Assembly (NCBI RefSeq): GCF_002260545.1
Contig: NZ_LGSU01001500.1
Span: forward strand, 1 to 32,719
Direction of reading: 5' to 3'
DNA: 32,719 bases
DNA from: Hydrocoleum sp. CS-953
Lineage (GTDB): Bacteria; Cyanobacteriota; Cyanobacteriia; Cyanobacteriales; Microcoleaceae
Positions 24,912 through 32,719 of this stretch are shown piece after piece (the stretch's first letter is position 1; each line of letters opens with the position of its first letter). Under the pieces are notes generated by a model that saw nothing but the letters and a program-made list of their open reading frames with translations, had not been told where the DNA came from and ran no database searches. The position numbers and the translations under genes were made by a program.

Positions 24912-27900
24912 TTAGGCTCTAGGCAGTGTAATAGTAAATATTGTACCTTCTCCCACTGTGGAATCACAGATAATCTTACCGCCGTGTTTTTCCGTAATAA
25001 TTTGATGAGCGATCGCCATGCCTAAGCCTGTACCTTTCCCTACTCCTTTGGTTGTAAAACCATGCTCAAATATTCTCTCTTTCGTTTCTGGTTTTATCCC
25101 ACTACCATTATCTTCTATTTCGATCTGCACTTGATTTTCATCTATTACAGAAGTATAAAGGGTAATTCGATTGGGATTTTCCTTAATCTCAGCTAATGTT
25201 TTACCCACATTTGCTTCCTCAAAAGCATCTATCGCATTTGCTAAAATATTCATAAATACCTGATTCAATTGCCCTGGAAAACATTCGACTAGAGGAATTT
25301 GCTCATACTTTCTCAGAATTTCTATTTCTGGACGTTTTTCATTAGCTTTGGTACGGTGTTTGAGAATCAGTAAGCTGCTATCAATTCCTTCATGGATATT
25401 AAAATTTGTCTTATGTTCCTGATCCTTGCGAGCAAATGTTCGCAAACTACTACTGATATTACGAATCCTCTCTACTCCCACATTCATCGAACCTAGCAAT
25501 TTCGGTAAATCTTCACGAATAAACTCCAACTCGATCGCTTCAATTTCTTCTGCTATAACTTCTGTTGGTTGAGGATATTCTGATTGATATAAATCTATTA
25601 AACCGAGTAAATCTTGTACATATTCTTGAGCAGGCTGAATATTGCCTTCTAAAAACCCTGTGGGATTATTAATTTCATGGGCAACTCCTGCCATTAAGTT
25701 CCCTAATGCCGACATTTTTTCACTTTGAATTATTTGCAACTGTGCTTGTTGTAAATCTTGGAGTGCTTGAGTCGCCTGGCGATAGAGTAGGGCATTTTGT
25801 AGGGAAATAGTAGCTTGAGTACAGAGAAATTGTACTATGGTCTGACGGTAGGAGGTAAAAACTCCTTTGGTAGTAGAATGTTCCAGGTACAAAATAGCGA
25901 CTAAGTTTCCTTGATGTAGCAATGGCAAACAGAGTACACTTTGGGGTTGGCGCTCTAGTAAGTACCCTTCAATAATTCCTGTGATTTCGGTTTGACCTTC
26001 ATTAATGAGTACAGTTTCTTGGGTATGTTTCACATATTGAATCAAACGTATAGGTACTGGAATTTCTGTAGTTAGTACAAGGGATGTAGTTGAGGTTTCT
26101 ACTGTGCCATCAGTTGCTACTTCGGCAGTTGCTCGTATTTGCCATTCGTCATTTTCGCGAATGAGTAATGCCGTTTTCTCAGCCCCAGCATTAATGAGAA
26201 TAATCTCTACAATATCTGCCAGTAGTTGATTAAGTTCAATGGTACTTGATAGCGCTTGAGTTGTTTGAAGGATGGAAGCTAAGTCTAAGGTTTCAGATAC
26301 TCCCGTCTTCGTGGTTTTACTGTGTGTAATTGATGTTAATTTTTCGGTAAGACTTTCTAGATTTTCCAAGGAATTTAATTCCTGCTGTTGTGGTTGGAGA
26401 ATAGGAATTAGGAGTTGGGGATAAGTTTGTTCTAATTTGTCAGTTTTGGCTTTTGCTCCCCAACGGGCGTAGCAATAATAGGCTTCTTGCATATAGAAGG
26501 CTGCAGTTTTTTTCTTACCCCGGTCTAAGTAAAATTTGGCTGCTAGTTCGTTAGCTAGAGCTTCTTCTTGAATGTATTCATTTTTTTGAGCAATCTCTAT
26601 AGCACTATCGTATAGTTCCATTGCTTCGTAAGGTTTGTTCAGTAAGCGACAATTTTCAGCTTCCACTAGATTCAATTTATGCAAATAGTTACTTGGCGCT
26701 AACTTTGCCCATTGCTTGAGTTTTTCAAGATCCTCAGCAATTGGTATGGAGTTTGCTAGCAGAATTAGAGCGTGATAAAAATAGAAGGCACCTAGCATTG
26801 CCGTTCCCGCAACACCAGCAATTTTAGATTCAGCTAACTTAGCAGTTTCTAGAGCGATATTTGGTGCAGCAAAGTGATAATTCAAGATCACTTTTTGGGT
26901 GTAGACGCTGCCAATGGAGCAAATATCTCCATCAGTTTGATGTTGAGGAAGACGCTCTGTTTCATTATAAACATTCCCTATAAGCATTGTAAGATCGTCA
27001 CTTTCTCCTAGCCAGTTGCAAACAGCTTGTTGTTCAATCTGATGGAAATTGAGAGCGATAGACTGTTTGAGATGAGCGAGTGCTACACCATAGTCATCCA
27101 GTTTTTGTCGAAGTTCTAGTAAATTTTCTCCAGAAAAGTAAGCTAGTAAGCAATGATTAAAAATACAGTATGAAGCAAACTCTAAATCACCTGATTCTAA
27201 TCCAGCTTGGTATCCCTCTAGTAATGGGTTAAGTGCATTTTGCAAATGTTCTTGCCAAATTCGCACAAATGGATAGACGAGGTTGAAAATTTTGGCTTTA
27301 TACTCATTGCTTTTAGACAATTCCATTAACCGTAAAGCAATACTTCCAGCATGATTTCCAGATTCTATTTCCCCATTCAAACAAAGAATTAATCCATAGG
27401 TTGAAAACGCATAACCTGTCTCAGCAGCGTAACCAAACTGTAGAGATAACTCAATTTGCTTGAGAACAATCAATGGGTACAATTCTGGAGCGCCAATATA
27501 GGCACCTGAAGCTATAGTGCTGAGAATGTTTATTGCTGTTAGCTTTTTGGGATCGCTCATGGGTTCTAGATTAGCAACATCGTCAATTTTAGCTAATTGA
27601 GACTTAATGTTAGCTAGGGCAGATTCCATTATAGCTGAATCTGGCTCTGGTAATTCTACATCTAAGGATTCCAAGAGTGTCCGCGCAACTTTTATTGCCT
27701 CTGTCAAGTTGCTCCGTCCAATTAAAGATTGAATCTGGATGGCGATCGCTTTGGCTTGTTCGAGGATATCTGTGGTGTTGTGAATAATAGTCGCAACTAG
27801 GCGATCGACAGTCTGAAATTCACCCATTAAGGAAGCTGAGTTCGCTCCTTCAAGATGTATTTCTAGCACAATGGCAAAGTTTTGCTCCCAGGCATTAGCA

Positions 27901-30320
27901 CTCAGGAGTTGTAGTCCAGTTTGGCAGTAATATGTAGCTGCTTCGTAGGCAGATGAAATTCTAGCTCTTCGTCCAGCTACAAGATTAAGATAGATCAGTT
28001 GCTCCTGCTCTTGCACAGAATCAATTTTCTCTCTACCCAAGTTGAAATGGTTGACGATCGCAAAAATATTTTCATCAAGTTTATTCTTAGGGGTTGTCTT
28101 GAAGAGTAGTTGTCCAATATGATAATGGGTTGTTTGTTTTTCTTCTTCTAGAATTAATGAGTAAGCTGCTTGTTGAACGCGATCATGCAAAAAACGATAA
28201 CCAACGGCAATATCATCAACACTTTGCTCCTTAAACTGTTCTCCCTGGAAAAACTTATAGGTTTCGCTTTGGGGAATTATCAAACCCTCTTGTAGTGCTG
28301 CCCATAAATTTGTAGCTACCTCCTGTTGACTTTCTTCACATACAACCACCAAAGTCCCTAAGTCAAACTGGTTGCCAATACAAGCTGCCAACTTCAGTAC
28401 ATTTTGAGTTTCTGCTGATAGTTTCTGCAACCGCCCGACCATAAATTCTACAACATCATCTGTCAGAGCTAACTGTCGTATCTGTGTCAGATCGCATTGC
28501 CAATACCCTACCTCCTGATCGAATTTAATCCAACCATCCTCATGTAACCCTTTCAAAAACTGGGTGGTAAAAAATGGGTTTCCTTTAGTCTTTTGATAGA
28601 CTAATTTAGACAATGGTGTGGCAATTTCTATTGTACACAACAGGGTATCAGCAACTAAACGAGTAATATCCACTGGCTCTAAAGCAGCTAATGTCAAAGT
28701 CTTGATATTGGCTCCCTGTTTATCAATTTCATCAAGTGCCAGCATCAATGGATGAGCCGGGAATACTTCATTGTCACGATATGCTCCCAATACTAGCAAA
28801 TAACCACTATCCGACTCATTCATCAATAACTTCAGCAAGTTCAATGATGCCGAGTCTGCCCACTGTAAGTCATCTAGGAAAATTACCAGGGGATGATCTT
28901 TTGTGGTGAATACCCTCATAAATTTGCCGAACAGTAGGTTGAAGCGATTCTGTGCTGCACTGCCAGACAATTCAGGTACTGGTGGCTGTTTACCGATAAT
29001 CTTTTCCAACTCTGGAATCACTTCTATCAGCACTTGCCCATTTTCTCCTACTGCCTCTAGGATTTTGATTTTCCATTTGGTTAGCTCGGCATCGGATTCA
29101 CTCAACAATTGACCCATCAAATCTCGGAAAGCTTGCACAAAAGCAGAGAAGGGTATGTTACGATTGAACTGGTCAAACTTGCCTTTGATGAAATAGCCTC
29201 TTTGCCTCACTATGGGTTTATGAACTTCATTGATAACAGCCGTTTTCCCAATCCCAGAAAATCCTGCTACTAAAATCATTTCTGCTCTTCCTTCTCCCTT
29301 CTTTTCCTCCCTTCTCCCCCTTTTCAAAGGGGGTAACGGGGGATTACTAACTCGTTTCTCCTGCGGAGACGCTAGGCGAACAAAGGCATCAAGTAGCTTT
29401 TGTACTTCAGTTTCCCGTCCGTAGAGTTTTTCAGGTATGAGGAAGCGATCGCATACATCCCGCGTTCCTAACTCAAACGATCTAGTTTTTCCTGTAGTTT
29501 CTAACTGTTGCAAACATTTCTCTAGATCGTGCTTTAAACCCAAGGCACTCTGATAACGGTCTTCGGCATTTTTCGCCATCAATTTCAGGACAATGCTTTG
29601 CACTACTTCTGGTACTTGAGCTTCTTTGGGAAATTCGCCTTTTTGAGCAATATGACAATGGATTAATTCCATTGGATCATCTACATCAAACGGTAACTTT
29701 CCTGTAAGCAGTTCAAAGAATGTTACTCCTAGAGAATAGAAGTCGGTACGATAGTCAATACCTCTGTTCATGCGTCCGGTTTGTTCCGGGGAGATATAAG
29801 CCAGAGTGCCTTCCAGAACATTTGGGTTGAGTTGTTGTTGTTGTTCAGTAGGTAGTAAGGTAGAAATACTAAAGTCTATGAGTTGGACTTGCTTGGTTTT
29901 GCGGTGAATGAGAATATTACTGGGTTTGATGTCTTTGTGGATAATACGTTGTCCACTCAGATAGTGGAGAGCTTCTGCTAGTTGGATAGCAATGTGGAGG
30001 AAACTACTGAGAGTTTGTTCTGAGTTTGGCCAATACTCAGAGAGGGCGATCGCTCCTGAGTCTTCCATTATTAAGGCATAACCGTTACTATAGCGTTCTA
30101 AGGCCAGAGGTTGTACAATTGCTAGATGTTTGAGGTGACTGGTGATGATGTACTGGTTGCGGAAGGTAACTAGCTCATTAAAGTTAGGGTGGGAGTTGCG
30201 TAATACTTTGACAATTACTAGCTGCCGAGGAGTTGCTCGGATAGCTCGATAGACCAAGGTGCGTGTTCCAGTATATATTTGCTTTGTTTCTTGATAACCA
30301 GGTAAGTTGAGCATCATCAT
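24912..30320 (-). CDS. Hybrid Ser/Thr kinase-AAA ATPase-GAF-histidine kinase (copy 3, C-type A)
   Basis: About 1802 aa. The frame opens at a GTG (30323), but the following ATGs give [18 protein letters not shown], matching copy 2, so the ATG at 30320 is used. Numbers below count from the GTG. Kinase: Lys39, HKDIKPSN (129-136), Asp150 of DFS. A repeat-derived linker (about 320-347, [15 protein letters not shown]) precedes Walker A GFSGIGKT (354-361); Walker B is FLDDLQWAD. The TPR-like middle (about 720-1320) is largely unlike copies 1 and 2. GAF is about 1346-1510. Phospho-acceptor His1549 is in [13 protein letters not shown]-box near 1698, DNGSGIK near 1743, GTGLGM near 1766. The histidine-kinase end resembles copy 1 (MSALG...KDQEHKT.FNIH), whereas the first 35 residues resemble copy 2. 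No ribosome site is visible. Confidence 0.92.
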   Translation of the reverse strand: MMMLNLPGYQETKQIYTGTRTLVYRAIRATPRQLVIVKVLRNSHPNFNELVTFRNQYIITSHLKHLAIVQPLALERYSNGYALIMEDSGAIALSEYWPNSEQTLSSFLHIAIQLAEALHYLSGQRIIHKDIKPSNILIHRKTKQVQLIDFSISTLLPTEQQQQLNPNVLEGTLAYISPEQTGRMNRGIDYRTDFYSLGVTFFELLTGKLPFDVDDPMELIHCHIAQKGEFPKEAQVPEVVQSIVLKLMAKNAEDRYQSALGLKHDLEKCLQQLETTGKTRSFELGTRDVCDRFLIPEKLYGRETEVQKLLDAFVRLASPQEKRVSNPPLPPLKRGRREEKKGEGRAEMILVAGFSGIGKTAVINEVHKPIVRQRGYFIKGKFDQFNRNIPFSAFVQAFRDLMGQLLSESDAELTKWKIKILEAVGENGQVLIEVIPELEKIIGKQPPVPELSGSAAQNRFNLLFGKFMRVFTTKDHPLVIFLDDLQWADSASLNLLKLLMNESDSGYLLVLGAYRDNEVFPAHPLMLALDEIDKQGANIKTLTLAALEPVDITRLVADTLLCTIEIATPLSKLVYQKTKGNPFFTTQFLKGLHEDGWIKFDQEVGYWQCDLTQIRQLALTDDVVEFMVGRLQKLSAETQNVLKLAACIGNQFDLGTLVVVCEESQQEVATNLWAALQEGLIIPQSETYKFFQGEQFKEQSVDDIAVGYRFLHDRVQQAAYSLILEEEKQTTHYHIGQLLFKTTPKNKLDENIFAIVNHFNLGREKIDSVQEQEQLIYLNLVAGRRARISSAYEAATYYCQTGLQLLSANAWEQNFAIVLEIHLEGANSASLMGEFQTVDRLVATIIHNTTDILEQAKAIAIQIQSLIGRSNLTEAIKVARTLLESLDVELPEPDSAIMESALANIKSQLAKIDDVANLEPMSDPKKLTAINILSTIASGAYIGAPELYPLIVLKQIELSLQFGYAAETGYAFSTYGLILCLNGEIESGNHAGSIALRLMELSKSNEYKAKIFNLVYPFVRIWQEHLQNALNPLLEGYQAGLESGDLEFASYCIFNHCLLAYFSGENLLELRQKLDDYGVALAHLKQSIALNFHQIEQQAVCNWLGESDDLTMLIGNVYNETERLPQHQTDGDICSIGSVYTQKVILNYHFAAPNIALETAKLAESKIAGVAGTAMLGAFYFYHALILLANSIPIAEDLEKLKQWAKLAPSNYLHKLNLVEAENCRLLNKPYEAMELYDSAIEIAQKNEYIQEEALANELAAKFYLDRGKKKTAAFYMQEAYYCYARWGAKAKTDKLEQTYPQLLIPILQPQQQELNSLENLESLTEKLTSITHSKTTKTGVSETLDLASILQTTQALSSTIELNQLLADIVEIILINAGAEKTALLIRENDEWQIRATAEVATDGTVETSTTSLVLTTEIPVPIRLIQYVKHTQETVLINEGQTEITGIIEGYLLERQPQSVLCLPLLHQGNLVAILYLEHSTTKGVFTSYRQTIVQFLCTQATISLQNALLYRQATQALQDLQQAQLQIIQSEKMSALGNLMAGVAHEINNPTGFLEGNIQPAQEYVQDLLGLIDLYQSEYPQPTEVIAEEIEAIELEFIREDLPKLLGSMNVGVERIRNISSSLRTFARKDQEHKTNFNIHEGIDSSLLILKHRTKANEKRPEIEILRKYEQIPLVECFPGQLNQVFMNILANAIDAFEEANVGKTLAEIKENPNRITLYTSVIDENQVQIEIEDNGSGIKPETKERIFEHGFTTKGVGKGTGLGMAIAHQIITEKHGGKIICDSTVGEGTIFTITLPRA
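29282..29366 (-). repeat. Repeat-derived coding insertion in kinase 3 linker
   Basis: Codons for [11 protein letters not shown] and the Lys/Glu-rich stretch after it come from a C-run/G-run palindrome (AATCCCCC, ACCCCCTTTGAAAAGGGGG). Directly beside it, at about 29361-29385, lies CTGCGGAGACGCTAGGCGAA, another repeat-like phrase of cyanobacterial type. Copy 1 has neither. Confidence 0.65.
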
Positions 30321-30374
30321 CACCAGAAAAATTCAGAAAAGATAATTCTTATAATTTTACTACATTTTTACCTA

Positions 30375-30522
30375 CTAGCGTGTCTAGACTAAAATTGTGG
30401 GTGTTTGAGCAGCCACGAGCGAAGACCTCTCCTTCCAGGGAAGGTGAGATATCCCCCCTTCCCTTCCCTGGAAGGGGGTTAGGGGGTTAGGTTTTACATT
30501 TTCAAGCTTGACGCGCCACTAG
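30375..30522. repeat. Inverted-repeat unit with GC-rich stem
   Basis: The outer ends CTAGCGTGTC and, from the other side, CTAGTGGCGCGTC are loosely inverted. Inside, CCTTCCAGGGAAGG (30431-30444) is exactly complementary to CCTTCCCTGGAAGG (30462-30475). The adjoining C-run/G-run block is an intergenic relative of the insertions found in kinases 2 and 3. Confidence 0.55.
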
Positions 30523-30569
30523 AGTTTCAATAAAATTTGACTTCCTCAAAATTTGCTTGAATTATCATT

Positions 30570-30760
30570 AGACATCTCCGGGAAAGGGGGGGGGTAGGGA
30601 CGTTGCATGCAACGTCCCTACGGAGTAGATAGAAATATAGCCGTTTTCACAAAGGTAGACTACAAAACTTCTTCCTTCTTCCTTTAAACTCAAATCTCTG
30701 TACTCTAAAAAACATGAAAACTGCTATAATTGATTTGATTTTTGATTGTCGGAAATGTCT
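30570..30760. mobile_element. MITE-like element, family IV, second copy
   Basis: The left end AGACATCTCCGGGAAA and the reverse-complemented right end AGACATTTCCGACAAT are inverted repeats. ATT lies outside both ends (30567-30569 and 30761-30763). A perfect 28-bp palindrome sits near the left end. Confidence 0.6.
30594..30621. repeat. Perfect 28-bp palindrome
   Basis: The arm GTAGGGACGTTGCA is followed at once by its exact complement. It follows a run of nine Gs. It is the same type as 7348-7375, but inside an element with different ends. Confidence 0.9.
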
Positions 30761-30794
30761 ATTTGTTTGTAGTAGAGCTTTATATCAAATCCGC

Positions 30795-32719
30795 TTAATT
30801 TGGAATATCTATGATAAATTCAGTACCTTTTTCCAGTTGAGAAATACACAGTAATTTTCCTCCATGTTGCTCGGTGACTATTTGGTAACTAATAGACAAC
30901 CCCAGTCCTGTTCCTTGACCAACTGGTTTGGTCGTGAAGAAGGGGTCAAAAATACGTTGCTTAATAGTTTCGCTCATTCCTGGCCCATTGTCAGCAATGC
31001 AAATCCTGATAGTCTGGTTGTTCTGCATTTGAGTAGTGATACTAATTTTAGGATACTCTTGCGCTTCCGAGATAATTAAAGCATCAATGGCGTTAGTGAG
31101 AATAGACAGAAACACTTGATTGAGTTGACGGGCGTAACAATTAACTGGAGGTAGTTGACTATAGTTTTTAACTATAACAATATCTGGGCGGGAGTCATTT
31201 CCTCTGAGGCGATGTTGCAAAATCATTAAGGTGTTCTCTAATCCTTCATGGATGTCTACTTGCTTTCTTTGGGATTCATCCAGACGTGAGAAGTTGCGTA
31301 AACCCAGAATAATTTGGCTGATGCGCTCGCTTCCTGTTTGCATAGAATCAAACAGTTTTTCTAAATCCTCATATAAGAATTCTAGCTCTATTTCTTGTAA
31401 CTTGTCTTGTATAGCATCACTAGGAGCGGAGGAGTTTTCCTGGTAAAGGTTGAGCAGCTCTAGTAAGTCTTGGACATATTCGCGAGCATAAGTGATATTA
31501 CCTGAGATAAAGGTAATGGGATTATTGATTTCATGGGCAATTCCTGCTACCATTTGACCTAAAGAAGACATTTTTTCAGTTTGAATAAGTTGAGCTTGGG
31601 TTTGTTGTAATTTTTGCAAGGTTTGTTGCAAGTGTTGCGTTCTCTGCTCAACTTTAGTTTCTAACTCCTGGTAAAGTCTGGCGTTTTCGATGGATATTGC
31701 TGCTTGGGCGGTCAGCAGGTTAAGAACTTCTATGCGTTCTGGAGTAAAAGCTTCTGTAGCGAGGTTGTTTTCTAGATAGAGAATGCCAATCAATTTTCTT
31801 TGGTTGAGAATGGGACTGCAAAGGATACTTTTGGGTTGTTGTTCGAGCAAATATGGGTCAGTGGTGAAGTTATTGTCTTGTTCCAAGTTGTTAATGATTA
31901 AGGTCTTTTGCGTCCGTTTGATAGTATTAATAATTGTATAGGGTAGGTTTTCGGTTTGCTCTTGGGAAATAGTGCTTGTGTGACAAGTTTCGTAATTGTA
32001 TTGAGTGATTATTTCCCAATTATCAGAGTTATTTAACAATAAGACTCCTTTGTTAGCTCCTGCATTCTCAATTAGAATCTGCATTAATTTAGATACCAAG
32101 ACATTGAATTCAATTTCTCCAGAAATAGCCTGGGATGCTTTGATAGTAGAAGCCAAATCGAATGCAGAAGTCATGCTGGTAAAAGTGCCGAGAGATTGGG
32201 AGGAACTAGGAAAATCTGTTTGAGTAGAAACAGACTGAGAAGATTTTTGGAGGATAAGCGTTAGGAGTTGAGGATAAGTTTGTTCAAGTTGGTCAGTCTT
32301 AGCTTTAGCTCCCCATTGAGCATAGCAACTGTAAGCTGACTGCATATATCCGACTGCAAATTTCTCCTTACCCCAGTCTAAGTAAAATTTGGCTGCCATT
32401 TCGTTTGCCAAAGCTTCTTCTTGGATATATTCGTTAGCTTGAGCTTCTGCTATGGCGCGATCGTATAGCTCAATTGCTTCTAGTTTTTGCCCTAGACACC
32501 GATATCGTTCTGCCTCAACTAAAAGATATTTATGTAAAAAGTTTTCCGAACAACTATCTGACCAAATTTTGAGCTGCTGCTGATTTGATTCTATTTGCTG
32601 CCAAGCATTGCTCTGTTCTTCGGCAGACATACCAGAATACATATTAGAGTTGTTGGGAAATAAGGTAAAATGGTTCAAGCAGAAATTGGCCAGAAGAATG
32701 CTAAATATTGAACGAGCCT
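30795..32719 (-). CDS. Hybrid kinase, copy 4 (C-type B), truncated by window edge
   Basis: The frame is open to the right edge: upstream of the first TTG codon (32678) it reads through SIFSILLANFC with no stop. This is therefore the C-terminal part of a longer protein, not a complete gene. Visible in order are the end of the TPR-like region (EALANEMAAKFYLDWG, YSCYAQWG), GAF (about 32150 to 31690), a Gln-rich coiled coil (KVEQRTQHLQQTLQKLQQ), the phospho-acceptor His in GIAHEINNPITF (near 31531), N-box ILTNAIDAL, DNGPGM and GTGLGLS. From the GAF to the end it matches copy 2 almost base for base, with exact runs over 30 nt. The N-terminal kinase and ATPase are predicted to lie outside the window. 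The stop codon is followed at once by a MITE-like end. Confidence 0.88.
   Translation of the reverse strand, partial: ARSIFSILLANFCLNHFTLFPNNSNMYSGMSAEEQSNAWQQIESNQQQLKIWSDSCSENFLHKYLLVEAERYRCLGQKLEAIELYDRAIAEAQANEYIQEEALANEMAAKFYLDWGKEKFAVGYMQSAYSCYAQWGAKAKTDQLEQTYPQLLTLILQKSSQSVSTQTDFPSSSQSLGTFTSMTSAFDLASTIKASQAISGEIEFNVLVSKLMQILIENAGANKGVLLLNNSDNWEIITQYNYETCHTSTISQEQTENLPYTIINTIKRTQKTLIINNLEQDNNFTTDPYLLEQQPKSILCSPILNQRKLIGILYLENNLATEAFTPERIEVLNLLTAQAAISIENARLYQELETKVEQRTQHLQQTLQKLQQTQAQLIQTEKMSSLGQMVAGIAHEINNPITFISGNITYAREYVQDLLELLNLYQENSSAPSDAIQDKLQEIELEFLYEDLEKLFDSMQTGSERISQIILGLRNFSRLDESQRKQVDIHEGLENTLMILQHRLRGNDSRPDIVIVKNYSQLPPVNCYARQLNQVFLSILTNAIDALIISEAQEYPKISITTQMQNNQTIRICIADNGPGMSETIKQRIFDPFFTTKPVGQGTGLGLSISYQIVTEQHGGKLLCISQLEKGTEFIIDIPN

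Larger units (their letters stand above)
30324..30794. other. Spacer with three repeat structures between kinases 3 and 4
   Basis: No gene. It contains an inverted-repeat unit (30375-30522), a family IV element (30570-30760) and a family I-like end (TATCAAATCCGC from 30783) that abuts the stop codon of the fourth kinase gene. Confidence 0.6.

Noticed and set aside
24465-24967. Two overlapping short minus-strand frames as small genes
   Set aside because: They lie within inverted-repeat elements and run into the end of kinase 3 in another frame; codons follow the repeat.
30321-30323. GTG as start of the third giant kinase
   Set aside because: ATG codons follow at once and reproduce the MMILNLP/MLNLP start of the other copies.
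32676-32678. TTG as a true start of the last gene
   Set aside because: The frame continues open to the window edge, and the paralogues have over a thousand residues upstream of this point.

Overview
The window looks like chromosomal DNA of a filamentous cyanobacterium. The evidence is frequent GCGATCGC (HIP1-type) octamers, several 7-bp tandem repeats of the STRR kind, a cyanobacterial-type HflX with a long N-terminal extension, a DUF3611-like membrane protein shared by cyanobacteria and plastids, and very large Ser/Thr-kinase/ATPase/histidine-kinase hybrids. The DNA is AT-rich. No tRNA, rRNA, CRISPR array or intact transposase gene was recognised.

Left part (1-13.5 kb): ordinary single-copy genes lie between repeat-rich spacers. 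Mostly on the minus strand are a Gfo/Idh/MocA oxidoreductase (833-1957), a glutathione pair gshB (2765-3730) and grxC (3859-4119), a sodium:solute symporter (4344-5792), a urea-transporter-like protein fused to three EF-hands (7589-9238) and hflX (10141-11865). On the plus strand are a Coq4-like protein with a HDxxHx11E motif (6484-6993), a DUF3611-like membrane protein (12150-12761) and a 72-aa two-helix membrane protein (13073-13291).

Right part (13.5-32.7 kb): at least four giant signalling genes lie head-to-tail on the minus strand (13475-18841, 19008-24428, 24912-30320, and 30795 to beyond the right edge). Each complete protein has an N-terminal Ser/Thr kinase, an AAA/STAND-like ATPase, a long helical TPR-like region, a GAF domain and a C-terminal histidine kinase, the HstK-type layout of Nostoc/Anabaena. 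Their C-terminal halves alternate in type (A-B-A-B), while the N-termini of the second and third copies resemble each other most. The array is therefore mosaic. The TPR-like middles have diverged far more than the two ends.

Spacers: nearly every gap holds small non-autonomous, MITE-like elements with terminal inverted repeats and apparent target-site duplications. There are at least four families, often nested. Several share a hairpin core (GTAGGG... / ...CCCTAC) although their ends belong to different families. A related C/G-rich repeat appears inside the coding sequence of two of the giant kinases, and other repeat ends form or abut stop codons (gshB, the fourth kinase).

Likely joint roles: grxC-gshB serve thiol redox balance, the two transporters serve solute and possibly urea uptake, and the kinase array senses unknown cues. 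No response regulator or other kinase target lies in the window.
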